32,433 bases of DNA from Planctomycetota bacterium (GCA_016935955.1 JAFGPY010000268.1:1-32433), one strand, 5' to 3'. Counted from the stretch's first letter, positions 10,680-19,742 are shown. Made by a program: numbers and translations. The notes: generated by a model not told the origin, from the letters alone.

Positions 10680-10813
10680 GACTGGGCCTCCGGAACGACG
10701 GACGCGGGAATGTGCCGCATCACCAGCGGGCAAGTGTAGCACGGCGGCCCGGCAGGGTCAATGCCGGCGCACCGCCGGCCGGTCACACCGGTCATGGGTA
10801 TGTGCCATGCGCG

Positions 10814-11587
10814 CTACTTCAGGGTGACCCAGAAGCGGCCCTTGCTGCGGCGAACGGAGAGCCGCACGCCGAGAGCCTTGCCGAGCGCAGCCGCGGTCAG
10901 GACGTCCGCCTTGGGGCCCTGGGCGGCAACCTGCCCGTCCTTGAGCAGCAGCACGTGGCCGAAGGCGGGCGTGATCTCCTCGATGTGGTGCGTGACCATG
11001 ATCATCGTCGGCCCGCCACGGCGGCGGCCGAGACGATCGACGCTGTCGAGCAGTCGCTCGCGTGCCGCCAGGTCCAGCCCCGTGCACGGTTCGTCGAGGA
11101 TGAGCAGCCGCGGGTCGGGCATCAGGGCCCGGCAGATGAGGGCCTTCTGGCGCTCGCCCTGGCTCAGGGTGCCGAACGTTTGCCGCGCGACGTGCGAGCA
11201 GCCCATGAACTCCAGCAACTCGTCGGCGCGGGCCCGGTCGCGGCGCGTCGGCCGGTCGAACACGAGGCCGAGCGTGGCGAACTTGCCGCTGGCGACCAGG
11301 TCGCGGACGACCTCGCGCGGGCTGATTCGCTGTTCGAGGGCGGCGCTGAACCAGCCGATCTCGCGCCGCAGGTCGCGCAGGTCGGTCTCGCCGTAGCGCT
11401 CGCCCAGCACGCGAACGTCGCCTTCGGTCGGCCACAAGGTGCCGCAGACCACCTGAAGCAGCGTCGTCTTGCCCGCGCCGTTGGCTCCGACCAGGGCCCA
11501 GTGCCGGCCATCGCGGACGCGCCACGACACGTTCTTCAGAATCGTGCGATTGTCGCGAATCAGGGTAATGTCGCTCAACTCGATCAT
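10814..11587 (-). CDS. ABC transporter ATP-binding protein, ModF/PhrA-like (COG1119 type)
   Basis: Single-domain ATPase of 257 residues from the ATG at 11587. Walker A GANGAGKTT (34-42), signature LSQGE (141-145), Walker B LLILDE (161-166) and H-loop H200 (VTHHIEEI) are all intact. LICRALMPDPRLLILDEPCTGLD and THHIEEITPAFGHVLLLKDGQV resemble COG1119, annotated as molybdenum-transport or photorepair-associated ATPases of poorly known function. No permease or binding protein is adjacent. A GTG at 11596 is an alternative start; GAGGTGAGG precedes the ATG. It sits 134 bases upstream of the SAM adenosyltransferase gene, so it may or may not share its transcript. Confidence 0.88.
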   Translation of the reverse strand: MIELSDITLIRDNRTILKNVSWRVRDGRHWALVGANGAGKTTLLQVVCGTLWPTEGDVRVLGERYGETDLRDLRREIGWFSAALEQRISPREVVRDLVASGKFATLGLVFDRPTRRDRARADELLEFMGCSHVARQTFGTLSQGERQKALICRALMPDPRLLILDEPCTGLDLAARERLLDSVDRLGRRRGGPTMIMVTHHIEEITPAFGHVLLLKDGQVAAQGPKADVLTAAALGKALGVRLSVRRSKGRFWVTLK

Positions 11588-11674
11588 CGTCCTCACCTCA
11601 ACAGAACGGCGGCATCAGTCTATCAGGCCCCTGCCCTTGCGGCAACGAGGTTGCGAAGCGGACCTTACTGGCCC

Positions 11675-11703
11675 TTCCACGCGATGCAGGACCGGTGTAT
11701 ACT
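11675..11703 (+). promoter_or_regulatory. Candidate promoter for the esterase pair
   Basis: TTCCAC (11675-11680), 17-base spacer, TATACT (11698-11703), about 55 bases before the ATG at 11757 and divergent from the ABC ATPase gene. Confidence 0.45.
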
Positions 11704-11756
11704 CACGGCCGCACCAGGTCGGCAACCGCGTGCCGAGGCACCGGGGAGGGTTGGCA

Positions 11757-12887
11757 ATGAGTGATTACCGCAGCCTCACCGCATGCTGCATCGTCGTTCT
11801 CGCCGTGGCCGCGCCCGCGTTCGGCCAGGCGGCGGCCGAGGACAAGGTACGCTCATGGCAACCGTCCAAGTCGTATCAGAACGTCTCCTGTGCCGCGGCG
11901 TCGCAGTACCACTACGACCTCTACGTGCCTCGCGGCTTCCGGCCGGAGCAGCCGACGCCGGTGTTGTTCGTGTTTTCGCCGCGCGGTCGCGTGCCGATGC
12001 AACTGTTCGAGGCGGCAGCCGACCGGCTGAGCTGGGTGGTCTGCGGATCGGTCGAGAGCCAGAACGGCCTGCCCTGGCCGCAATACGAAGCGATCTTCGC
12101 GGCCCTGCACAAGGAGATGAAGGCGCACATGACGGTGCACCCGCACCGGCTCTATTTCACGGGCATGTCGGGCGGTTCGCGGGTGGCGTTCGAGATGTTT
12201 CGCGCCCATGCCGATGCGGCCGCCGGGGTGATCGGCATGGCCGCAGGACGCAGCGGGAGCGGGACGCCCAAGGTGCCGGGCGGAGCCGTCATCGGCCTGG
12301 TGGGGCGAAGCGATTTCAACTACTTCGAATTCATCGAACTCAACGAACATCTGGCGGACCAGGGCATGGTCTTCCGTTTCGTCGATTGGGACGGACCGCA
12401 TACCTGGGCGCCGGCCCAACTGATCGCGGAGGCGATGGACTGGCTGGACACGCAGTACTTCGTTCGCTCGCCGCACCTGACCGACCAGGAGAAGCAGCGG
12501 CGCGACAGCGTGGTCGATGCGCTGGTGGCGAAGACGAAATCGCAGGGAGCCACCGTCGAGGCGTTTGAGGCCTGGGAAAGTCTGGCCCGCGACCTGACCG
12601 ACGACGGCGATCGCCGCGACCGCGTGGCGGCGCAGATCGAGAAGATCAAACCGCAACTGGCCGACGAACTGGCGGCGCGAGAGGTGTTCCGCGAGGCCTA
12701 CAAGCCGTTCAACATCAACCGCACAAACGAGGCCGGTCTTGTCGCCCTTCAGCAGCGCATGCGGCAAGTGGCCGCCGATCACGGCGAAACCGTATACGGC
12801 AAGCGAGCCGACGCCCTGGCCCGATCGCTCGATGCGACGCTGGCCATGGTCCGCCAAAGCATCAAACAGAGGGAGCAGAAGAAATGA
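11757..12887 (+). CDS. Exported alpha/beta-hydrolase, PHB-depolymerase/feruloyl-esterase-like
   Basis: A 376-residue protein with a signal peptide (SLTACCIVVLAVAAPAFGQA, residues 6-25). The alpha/beta-hydrolase core shows the nucleophile S138 in GMSGGSR and a likely catalytic H215 (DWDGPHTW); the fold resembles LpqC-type esterases that release aromatic or short acyl groups from polymers. From about residue 245 a helical, charged C-terminal extension of about 130 residues follows, with no clear family. The ATG is preceded by GGGAGGG at good spacing. Its stop overlaps the next hydrolase gene by four bases (ATGA), so the two are coupled. The substrate is not known. Confidence 0.8.
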   Translation: MSDYRSLTACCIVVLAVAAPAFGQAAAEDKVRSWQPSKSYQNVSCAAASQYHYDLYVPRGFRPEQPTPVLFVFSPRGRVPMQLFEAAADRLSWVVCGSVESQNGLPWPQYEAIFAALHKEMKAHMTVHPHRLYFTGMSGGSRVAFEMFRAHADAAAGVIGMAAGRSGSGTPKVPGGAVIGLVGRSDFNYFEFIELNEHLADQGMVFRFVDWDGPHTWAPAQLIAEAMDWLDTQYFVRSPHLTDQEKQRRDSVVDALVAKTKSQGATVEAFEAWESLARDLTDDGDRRDRVAAQIEKIKPQLADELAAREVFREAYKPFNINRTNEAGLVALQQRMRQVAADHGETVYGKRADALARSLDATLAMVRQSIKQREQKK

Positions 12888-13648
12888 AGACGATCAGCAA
12901 CATCGCCTACGCGCCGGCTCACGGCGAGCGCGGCCTGGGCGACCTGTACCTGCCGGACAATGCGGCCAAGGCCCCGGTGGCCCTGGCCATTCACGGCGGC
13001 GGATGGAACGCCATGGACAAGGCCAGTTGGGCCGGCGTCGCGCAGTTCATATGCGAGCAGGGCTTCGCGGTCTTCAACATCAACTACCGGCTGCTGGACA
13101 TCGCCCCGTGGCCGGCATGCGGCGACGATTGCCTTGCGGCCGCCGAGTTCCTGCTGGCCGGCGGGCACGAGGCCATGGGGCCGCTCAATCGCAAGAGCGG
13201 CCTGGTCGTGATCGGCGGCTCGGCAGGCGGGCACCTGACGCTGATGACGGGTCTGCGGCTGGCCAAGGGCAAGTGCCGCGGCATGGTCAGCGTCGCGGGG
13301 CCGACGGACCTGCACATAAAGATCGCCGAGGGCCGCCGCGAACAGTTGCAGCACTTCTTCGGCAAGGAGGCGGTCACCGAGCAGATGCTCTTCGAGGCCT
13401 CGCCGATCAGCTACGTCAAGCCGTGGTCGCCGCCGCTGCTGTGCACGCACAGCATCCACGACAAGCTGGTGGGCATCGAGCACTCGAAGCGGATGATCAA
13501 GTTCTGCCACGAGGTCAAGGCGCGGGCCGAGTTGTACGCCTATCCCGGCCCCGGCGAGCAGCACGGCATCTGGATCGAGGGCAGCGATCCGCACCGCCTG
13601 CTGCCGGAGATCGAGCAGGCCATCGCCACGTTCCTGAAGACGGTGTGA
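12884..13648 (+). CDS. Alpha/beta-hydrolase, HSL/BD-FAE-like esterase
   Basis: A 254-residue cytoplasmic esterase-like protein without a signal peptide. The oxyanion motif is HGGGW (37-41), the nucleophile S113 in GGSAGGH, and the probable acid and base are D193 (SIHDKLV) and H227 (EQHGIW). This order fits the hormone-sensitive-lipase/BD-FAE branch, whose members hydrolyse small carboxyl esters or arylformamides. Translation is coupled to the preceding exported hydrolase by a four-base overlap, which suggests a shared substrate path (release outside, finishing inside); that is inference. Confidence 0.85.
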   Translation: MKTISNIAYAPAHGERGLGDLYLPDNAAKAPVALAIHGGGWNAMDKASWAGVAQFICEQGFAVFNINYRLLDIAPWPACGDDCLAAAEFLLAGGHEAMGPLNRKSGLVVIGGSAGGHLTLMTGLRLAKGKCRGMVSVAGPTDLHIKIAEGRREQLQHFFGKEAVTEQMLFEASPISYVKPWSPPLLCTHSIHDKLVGIEHSKRMIKFCHEVKARAELYAYPGPGEQHGIWIEGSDPHRLLPEIEQAIATFLKTV

Positions 13649-13696
13649 ACCGTTCTCAAGCACAAGACCAGGCAGAGGCAGTGCCGGTGGAAATGA

Positions 13697-14130
13697 GCAC
13701 GGCGGGTCTTGCCGAGGCTGTCCGATAATTGTGGACCGAGGGCAAGCCATGTGCGGCAGACGAGGTACCCGTTCCGCTGGCAGCTTGTCGACACCCAAGA
13801 AACCAAGGCCCGAAGGGCCGACGAGAGTTTAGCCGGGGGCGCAGCCCCCGGAAACCAAACATCACAGACGCCCGAGCCCCGGAGGGGCGGCACCTGTTTC
13901 AGTGACCGCAAAGGTGTCGCCCCTCCGGGGCTCATGGAGTTTGGGGAGGCCGAGAACCGGGGGCTTCGCCCCCGGCTAAAGTGCTGGCGGCCCTTCGGGC
14001 CGCGGCTTCTGATTTGCGAAGGGCCTGCAGTCGTGGCCGGGCGTCCGCGATTCGCCGCCCTCCGTCGCCAATCATAGCAGGATCACATGCGGTATGAACT
14101 ATCGGACAGCCTCGGCAAGACCCGCCGTGG
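13697..14130. repeat. Foldback element B with perfect 29-bp terminal inverted repeats
   Basis: The ends 13698-13726 and 14101-14129 are perfect 29-bp inverted repeats (core CGAGGCTGTCCGAT). Hairpins are mirrored about position 13904: GGCCC-GAA-GGGCC (13807-13819) opposite GGCCC-TTC-GGGCC (13989-14001), and CCGGGGGC...GCCCCCGG (13833-13851) opposite the same type (13957-13975, extended by CTAAA). The central arms 13874-13895 and 13912-13933 pair over 21 of 22 bases. It is the same architecture as element A, with the same terminal sequence. No transposase or other protein is encoded. It takes up most of the 652-base gap 13649-14300; 14218-14300 shows nothing I can name. Confidence 0.82.
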
Positions 14131-14197
14131 CACACGCGTGTGGTCTCAGAGCGAACAGCAACTGGCCGCACGCTCAATCCAACCGCCAGCCAGCAAC

Positions 14198-14217
14198 GGG
14201 CACGGCAGGCCGTGCCC
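14198..14217. repeat. Short hairpin GGGCACGGC type
   Basis: Perfect 9-bp arms GGGCACGGC/GCCGTGCCC around AG, followed by CTAC. The same 20 bases recur at 19866-19885. Confidence 0.7.
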
Positions 14218-14300
14218 CTACAGCCCGTTGCGTCGACCAGCGGCTGCGCAGATTCTGCCTGCCGTCACTACTCCTTTTGCAGCCCTCGTGGCAGGGACGG

Positions 14301-15536
14301 TCAGTCCCCCAGAGGAGAAACACCGTAGCGGTAGACATGCTCCTGGTACGGAGCGAATTCGTCGCTGAACTGGCCGTCCGTGTCGGCGACGATCGTGCGG
14401 CCCTCGCCGAGGACTTCCACCTTTTCGCCCTTCGTCAGTCCCTTGGCCGGAATCGTAGCCGCGGCCTTCTCGCCAAGCACGTTCACCGAAAGCACGGCCG
14501 AGTAAACCACGGGATCATCGGACCCCAACTTGCCGTCCTTCCTCGCACTGACACCCGGCACCTTGCGGCCCAGACCTGCCTTGAATGACGCGATGACCTT
14601 GCCGCCCTGGCTCTGGACGGTGGCAGGCTCGGAGGCCAAAGGCGTGGCGATGATGTCACCCAGCATGGTCAGCTTGGCGTTGGTCTTCTTCAGTTGGGCC
14701 AGCATGGCCTTGTCGCGCGACAGCGCCGAGGCCCGCTTCTCCTTGAGCGTGAAGTCGTGGCAGAAGTAGCCCACGCCGCGAGCCCCGTGGACCATCGTGA
14801 TCCAGACCTCGCAATTGGTCTGGGCCGGCGTCGGGGCCTTGTCGGGATCCTTGATGTGCGTGGTCTCGATCCAGCACATGACGGGTTTGGCGTTGCCCGT
14901 CCAGCCGCGGATGCGCGAGACGCCCTGGCCGGTCAACTCCAGGTACTTTTCGCCGTCGGGCCGCTTCGAGTTGGTGATCGGGTAGACGTCGTACTGGATG
15001 AAGTCGACGACCTCCATGTACTTGGGGTACTCGCTGCGGTCGATGCCGCGGCCCTTGAACAAGTCGTTGATCAGGCCCTGACCGAAACAGACCACGTAGG
15101 GTTTGGTCGAATCGAACTCCTTGATCTTCTTCGCCTCGGCCAGGAACCGATCGAGCGGCACGGCCTTGCCGTCGGACTGGATGTTGTCCGGCTCGTCGAC
15201 ATTCGAGAGCCAGCCGAGGATGACCGGGTGGTCCTTCAGGTGGCCCCAGACGTCCTGGAAGACGAAGGCGTACATGCCGAGGTCGCCCAGCTTGTCGAGC
15301 GTCGCAGCCTCGGGCTTGAACTGGTAGTCCTCGGTCGGGTTCTCGGTGATGTCGTCGATGCCGACGTAGGTATTGATGCCGGCGTCGCGGTAGATCGGGG
15401 CATTGGTGATGTTCTGGACGTTGACGCAGATGGGCACCTGCGGCCCTTTCCAGGGCACCGCCGAATTGGGTTTGTCGGATTCGTCCGCCCCGAGGAACGC
15501 AACAACCGCCAGCACAGCCGCAGCCTGAATGTTCAT
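14301..15536 (-). CDS. Exported TIM-barrel glycosidase-like protein
   Basis: A 411-residue protein with a short signal peptide (about residues 1-17). The body looks like a (beta/alpha)8 glycoside-hydrolase-type domain: INTYVGIDDI (54-63), then VILGWLSNVDEPDN (105-118) with an acidic DEP motif at a strand end, YVVCFGQGLIND, IQYDVYPITN and HGARGVGYFCHDF. A C-terminal beta-rich domain (about 340-411) carries VEVLGEGRTI. It is a clear paralogue of the lipoprotein at 21029-22219, which conserves each of these motifs. No named GH family can be assigned with certainty. The ATG at 15536 follows GAGGAG by seven bases. Substrate and catalytic residues are inference. Confidence 0.75.
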   Translation of the reverse strand: MNIQAAAVLAVVAFLGADESDKPNSAVPWKGPQVPICVNVQNITNAPIYRDAGINTYVGIDDITENPTEDYQFKPEAATLDKLGDLGMYAFVFQDVWGHLKDHPVILGWLSNVDEPDNIQSDGKAVPLDRFLAEAKKIKEFDSTKPYVVCFGQGLINDLFKGRGIDRSEYPKYMEVVDFIQYDVYPITNSKRPDGEKYLELTGQGVSRIRGWTGNAKPVMCWIETTHIKDPDKAPTPAQTNCEVWITMVHGARGVGYFCHDFTLKEKRASALSRDKAMLAQLKKTNAKLTMLGDIIATPLASEPATVQSQGGKVIASFKAGLGRKVPGVSARKDGKLGSDDPVVYSAVLSVNVLGEKAAATIPAKGLTKGEKVEVLGEGRTIVADTDGQFSDEFAPYQEHVYRYGVSPLGD

Positions 15537-15665
15537 GGCCGATCTCCTCTGAAAGGTCCTCTGCCCTGCCGGCTCGCATCGACCTCCGGCACCCACCATT
15601 CGACCCGATCCGGCGACGGTGTCAAGGGCCAGCCGCATTGGCCGCGGGGAACGCGCCGTTTTGCG

Positions 15666-15694
15666 TTGCTCGCGACACGGAGGCGCGATAGACT
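15666..15694 (+). promoter_or_regulatory. Candidate promoter for the transglutaminase-like genes
   Basis: TTGCTC (15666-15671), 17-base spacer, TAGACT (15689-15694), about 70 bases upstream of the ATG at 15763 in the gap between divergent genes. Confidence 0.45.
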
Positions 15695-15762
15695 GCCCGG
15701 CAGCGGTTCGGCCCGCGGCGGCCGTGGAGATTGTCGCAGGAAACCCCAATGGAGAACGACCC

Positions 15763-17277
15763 ATGGTGAAGCGTCTGGCATTGGTGCTGGTGGCGATGGG
15801 ATGGGTGATGGGATGGGCGCTGGGCATTGCGGCCACGGAGGCGCGGGGCGGCGAGGAGTCCACGACCGAGTACCTGGCCGTCATGCTCGACGACGAGAAG
15901 GTCGGGTACATGATCAATACCCGCGAAGTCGCCGACGGCAAGGTGACGACGACCACGGAGATGCAGATGTCGATCAACCGCGCGGGTTTCCCGATGACGA
16001 TCAAGCAGGTCGGCAAATCCGTGGAGACCGCGGACGGCAAGCCGCTGGCCTTCGAGGTCGTCACCACGGGCATGATGGCGTCGACCATCAAGGGCACGAT
16101 CGGTCCCGACGGGAAGATCGCGGTCGAACGGTCGTCCGGCGAGCAGGTGGCCAAGGAGACCGTCGACTACCCGCAGGGCGCGTTGATGTCCGAAGGCCTC
16201 GACCTGGAGATTAAACGGCGCGGGCTGAAATCCGGCACGAGCTACGAGGTGATGAGCTTCGTGCCGGACTTCATCACGGCGGCGAAGACCGCGATCACGG
16301 TGGGCGAGAAAGAGGATGTGGATCTCTTCGGACGGATCGCCCAGGGCATCAAGGTGACGGCGATCATGACGATGCAGGCGCCGACGCCGATGGGACCGAT
16401 GGACGTCACGATCCCGACGATCAATTACGTGACCGAGGACAACCGCATCCTGAGGTCGGACATGGAGGTGGCCGGCATGAAGGTGACGGCGTACCAGTGC
16501 GACAAGACTTTCGCCCTGAGCCCGGTCAAGAGCACCAAGGACTTCTTCGATAAGTCGCTGGTCAAGCTGCCGAAGGCGGTTCCGGCCAAGGCCAAGCAGG
16601 TGACCTACGTGCTGAAGGCCAAACCCGGCAAGGAGAAGGACCTGCTCATCCCGACGACCGACGCCCAGCAGGTGGCCGCAGGCGAGGACGGCACCGTCCG
16701 CGTGACCGTGACGCGGCAGGAGCCCAAGTCGGCGCAGACGATTCCCTACGGCGGCGACAACGCCGAGGCCCAGGAGGCGCTGAAGCCGGCCGTCTACGTG
16801 CAGAGCGACGATCCGGCCATCGTCGCAGCGGCCAAGAAGGCCGTGGCCGGAGACACCAACGCCTGGGGCGCGGCCCGCCGAATCGCCGACTGGGTCAACA
16901 AGAACATCACGACAAAGGACCTCTCGGTGGGCTACGCTTCGGCCTCGGAGGTGCTCAAGAGCCGCCAGGGCGACTGCACGGAGCACTCGGTGCTGACGAC
17001 CGCCATGTGCCGCGCGGTGGGGATCCCGGCACGGACGGCCTCGGGCATGGCCTACGTGGACGAAGTCATGGGCCGAGAGCACGTTCTGGTCGGCCACCAG
17101 TGGACGCAGGTCTTCATCGACGGCAAATGGGTCGATCTGGACGCCACGGTCCAGAACGTCAGCTACGGTCCCAGGTCCATCACGCTGATGACCGGCAACG
17201 GCGCGTCGCTCGACTTCCTGAGCCTGCTGGCGAGTTTCGGGCTGTTCGACGTGACGGACGTGGAGATCAGCGAATAG
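15763..17277 (+). CDS. Exported transglutaminase-like protein, copy 1
   Basis: A 504-residue protein with a signal peptide (VKRLALVLVAMGWVMGWALGIAATEA). Residues about 30-370 are a long N-terminal beta-rich region (EYLAVMLDDEKVGYM...). The C-terminal transglutaminase/protease-like core has the triad C405 (GDCTEHS), H445 (GHQWTQVFI) and D460 (WVDLDAT). Proteins of this kind act as transamidases or cysteine peptidases in the periplasm; the target is unknown. GGAG precedes the ATG by eight bases. The next gene encodes a paralogue of the same design, separated by 38 bases, so the pair is a tandem duplication within an operon. Confidence 0.85.
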   Translation: MVKRLALVLVAMGWVMGWALGIAATEARGGEESTTEYLAVMLDDEKVGYMINTREVADGKVTTTTEMQMSINRAGFPMTIKQVGKSVETADGKPLAFEVVTTGMMASTIKGTIGPDGKIAVERSSGEQVAKETVDYPQGALMSEGLDLEIKRRGLKSGTSYEVMSFVPDFITAAKTAITVGEKEDVDLFGRIAQGIKVTAIMTMQAPTPMGPMDVTIPTINYVTEDNRILRSDMEVAGMKVTAYQCDKTFALSPVKSTKDFFDKSLVKLPKAVPAKAKQVTYVLKAKPGKEKDLLIPTTDAQQVAAGEDGTVRVTVTRQEPKSAQTIPYGGDNAEAQEALKPAVYVQSDDPAIVAAAKKAVAGDTNAWGAARRIADWVNKNITTKDLSVGYASASEVLKSRQGDCTEHSVLTTAMCRAVGIPARTASGMAYVDEVMGREHVLVGHQWTQVFIDGKWVDLDATVQNVSYGPRSITLMTGNGASLDFLSLLASFGLFDVTDVEISE

Positions 17278-17315
17278 GCAGATCGTTTCGCCACCTCGTG
17301 CGTTGAGGCTGATAG

Positions 17316-18776
17316 ATGCGACGCCTGCTGGCCATGAACCTCGCGGTGCTGCTTCTGCCGGCGGCCTGGACCGCGGCGGCCGAGACCGAAACGGATTACT
17401 ACGCCGTCATGGTCGCGGACCAGAAGGTCGGCCACATGGTCCGCGAGCGAACGGTCGACGGCGAGAAGGTCACGTCGCGTGAGAAGATCGTCACGACGGT
17501 GCTCCGCAACGGGTCGGAAGTCGAGATGGTCATCGAGACGATCAACGAGGAGACGACAGCCGGCAAGCCGCTGGGCTTCGAGACGATCAGCAAGGACAGC
17601 AACTCCGTGACGCGGACCGTGGGCCGTCGCGGCGACGACGGCCGCTGGACGGTCACCCAGGAAACGGCCGGGCAGACGCGGACAATGACGGCCGACTACC
17701 CGAGCGAGGCGCTGATGCCCGAGGGCGAGCGCCTTGCGGCCCGCAGCCACCAGTTCGCCTCCGGCACGCACTTCACGATCAAGAGCTTCTCGGCGACCAG
17801 CATGGCCACCGTGCCGATCGAGGTGACGATCATCGGCAAGGAGAAGATCGACCTGCTGGGCCGCGTGCTCGAGGCCACGCGTGTCGAGCACCTGATCCAC
17901 CTGCCCAAGGGCGACGTGCTGGAGGTGCGGCACCTGGACGACCAAGGGCGGCTGGTCCGCATCGAGGGCCCGGCGGCGCACGCACGCGTCCAGTTCGTCC
18001 GCTGCGACAAGGCCTTCGCCACGAGCAAGGTCCAGAGCACGGAAGATTTCTTCGCCGGCTCGTACGTGCCCTGCCCCAAGCCGCTGCCCGTGCTGGCCTC
18101 GCGGCTCGTGCTGACGCTGAAACCGAAGGGCGAAGCGAAGATCGACGTGCCGCAGACCGACAGCCAGAAGGTCGAGACGGCGTTCGACGGCACGGTCACG
18201 GTAACTATCGAGAGCAACGCCGTGGCGGGGTCGCAGGCCCTGCCCTACGACGGCAGCGACGCGGCGGCACTGGAAGCCCTGAAGCCGACGCGCTACGTCC
18301 AGAGCGACGACGAGTTGATTGTCGAGACGGCCCGCCGCGAGATCGGCAAGACCGGCGACGTGGTGCAGGCCGTGCGGCGGCTGGCGACGTGGGTGGACCG
18401 GCGGCTGTCGAGCAAGAACCTCTCGGTCGGTTACGCCTCGGCCTCCGAAGCCATCCGCTCGCGCGAGGGCGACTGCACGGAGCACGCCGTGCTGCTTGCA
18501 GCCCTGTGCCGCGCGGCGGGTGTTCCGGCGCGAACAGCCACCGGGATGATTTACGTGCGGCGGGTCGGTACGCAGGCGAACGTCTTCGGGGCCCACCAGT
18601 GGACGCAAGTGCACATCGGCGGCAAGTGGCGGGACGTTGACGCCACGGTCGCTCCTCCGTACTATACCATCGGCCGCATCGTCCTGGGCACCGGCCTGGG
18701 CGACGAGAGCGACTGGTCGGCCCTGCTCGGCAAGTTCGGCACGTTCGAGATCGTCGAGGCCGAGATCGTCAAGTAG
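17316..18776 (+). CDS. Exported transglutaminase-like protein, copy 2
   Basis: A 486-residue protein with an N-terminal signal peptide (LLAMNLAVLLLPAAWTAAAE). It shares the layout of copy 1: YYAVMVADQKVGHM at the mature N-terminus, QSDDELIVETARREI before the core, and the transglutaminase triad C387 (GDCTEHA), H427 (AHQWTQVHI), D442 (WRDVDAT). LSVGYASASE is identical in both copies, just ahead of the catalytic cysteine, while much of the N-terminal region has drifted. GAGG lies seven bases before the ATG. Both copies keep all catalytic residues, which argues for two active enzymes rather than one decaying duplicate. Confidence 0.85.
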   Translation: MRRLLAMNLAVLLLPAAWTAAAETETDYYAVMVADQKVGHMVRERTVDGEKVTSREKIVTTVLRNGSEVEMVIETINEETTAGKPLGFETISKDSNSVTRTVGRRGDDGRWTVTQETAGQTRTMTADYPSEALMPEGERLAARSHQFASGTHFTIKSFSATSMATVPIEVTIIGKEKIDLLGRVLEATRVEHLIHLPKGDVLEVRHLDDQGRLVRIEGPAAHARVQFVRCDKAFATSKVQSTEDFFAGSYVPCPKPLPVLASRLVLTLKPKGEAKIDVPQTDSQKVETAFDGTVTVTIESNAVAGSQALPYDGSDAAALEALKPTRYVQSDDELIVETARREIGKTGDVVQAVRRLATWVDRRLSSKNLSVGYASASEAIRSREGDCTEHAVLLAALCRAAGVPARTATGMIYVRRVGTQANVFGAHQWTQVHIGGKWRDVDATVAPPYYTIGRIVLGTGLGDESDWSALLGKFGTFEIVEAEIVK

Positions 18777-18820
18777 CGCAGTGCGACCAGGAACATTCCC
18801 ACATCAGCGAGGTTACGGCA

Positions 18821-19318
18821 TTGAAGATCACCGTCATCTGCACGGGCGGCACCATCGACAAGGACTACTCGTGCGACCTGGGCGGCTACAACTTTGAGGT
18901 CGGCGAGCCGGCCGTGAAGCGCGTGCTCGATCGCCTGCGAAACGTCAACTTCCAGTACTCCGTGCAGTCGGTGGTTCGCAAGGACAGCCTCGATATGACG
19001 CCCGAGGATCGCCAAGCGATCGCCCGGGCGTGCCGCGAGTGCGAGGACGACCGCATCCTGGTGACCCACGGCACGGACACGATGATCGAGACGGCGGCCG
19101 TCCTGAGCGGCATCACCGACAAGACGATCGTCATGACCGGGGCCATGCGTCCGGAGAAGTTCGCCGACAGCGACGCGCAGTTCAACTTCGGCCTGGCGGT
19201 CGGGGCGCTGAACGTCCTGCCGCCCGGAGTCTACGTGGCCATGAGCGGCCGCGTCTATCCGTGGAACAAGTGCCGCAAGGATCGCGGCACGGAGATGTTC
19301 GTCGAGACCGAAGCGTGA
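18821..19318 (+). CDS. Short single-domain asparaginase-like protein
   Basis: A 165-residue protein equal to only the N-terminal domain of L-asparaginase (full enzymes are about 320-350 residues). Both catalytic threonine motifs are present: CTGGTIDK (8-15) and THGTDTMIE, and the lysine region appears as MTGAMRPEKFADSDAQFN. Full-length enzymes bind substrate between two domains and subunits, so activity here is uncertain; short stand-alone versions of this domain are known in other bacteria. The start is TTG at 18821 with GAGG eight bases upstream. It follows copy 2 of the transglutaminase-like gene by 44 bases, and an amide-related role in the same operon is possible but unproven. Confidence 0.82.
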   Translation: MKITVICTGGTIDKDYSCDLGGYNFEVGEPAVKRVLDRLRNVNFQYSVQSVVRKDSLDMTPEDRQAIARACRECEDDRILVTHGTDTMIETAAVLSGITDKTIVMTGAMRPEKFADSDAQFNFGLAVGALNVLPPGVYVAMSGRVYPWNKCRKDRGTEMFVETEA

Positions 19319-19392
19319 TGCGGCGACGTTGGCGCAAAGGCTCGCGGCAAGCGGAAACGGGGCCGATCTTCGGCCTAGCTGGAGACTGGGCG

Positions 19393-19719
19393 ATGAAGGA
19401 AGACAGCGAGGCGTTTCTGTTCATGAAGAGGAGCTGCGGCTACGACATGGACAGACCATTCTGGATGCAACTCTACAGGGAATATGTCTACGAAATAGCG
19501 GAAGGACGCCCCGAGTTCATCGAGGAATTGCGCCAGACGGCGATCGAGTCCCTGGCATCGGAAGATACTACTTGGGTCCGGAAGGGAATCCACGCGTTGG
19601 CGGTCGTGGGCCAAGCCGAAGACATACCACTCGTGAAACCGCTTGTCACGCATGGTGCCCCTCTGGTCGCCAGGGATGCAAAGACCTGTCTGTGGGAACT
19701 GGAGCACCGGGCTTGTTGA
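19393..19719 (+). CDS. Small protein of unknown function (108 aa), HEAT-like
   Basis: Not recognised. The C-terminal half (WVRKGIHALAVVGQAEDIPLVKPLVTHGAPLVARDAKTCLWEL) reads like one and a half HEAT-type helical repeats, and the N-terminal half is helical and acidic. There is no signal peptide. The ATG at 19393 has GGAG eight bases upstream. An in-frame ATG at 19318 overlaps the asparaginase stop, but the residues between are arginine-rich and unlike the rest. It follows the asparaginase-like gene by 74 bases. The base composition is somewhat lower in GC than its neighbours. Confidence 0.6.
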   Translation: MKEDSEAFLFMKRSCGYDMDRPFWMQLYREYVYEIAEGRPEFIEELRQTAIESLASEDTTWVRKGIHALAVVGQAEDIPLVKPLVTHGAPLVARDAKTCLWELEHRAC

Positions 19720-19742
19720 AGCCGCCCTGTCTACCCGTAAGC

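Noticed and set aside
13709..14177. Small open frames within foldback element B
   Set aside because: They run through the inverted repeats and hairpins, have biased composition and no ribosome site.
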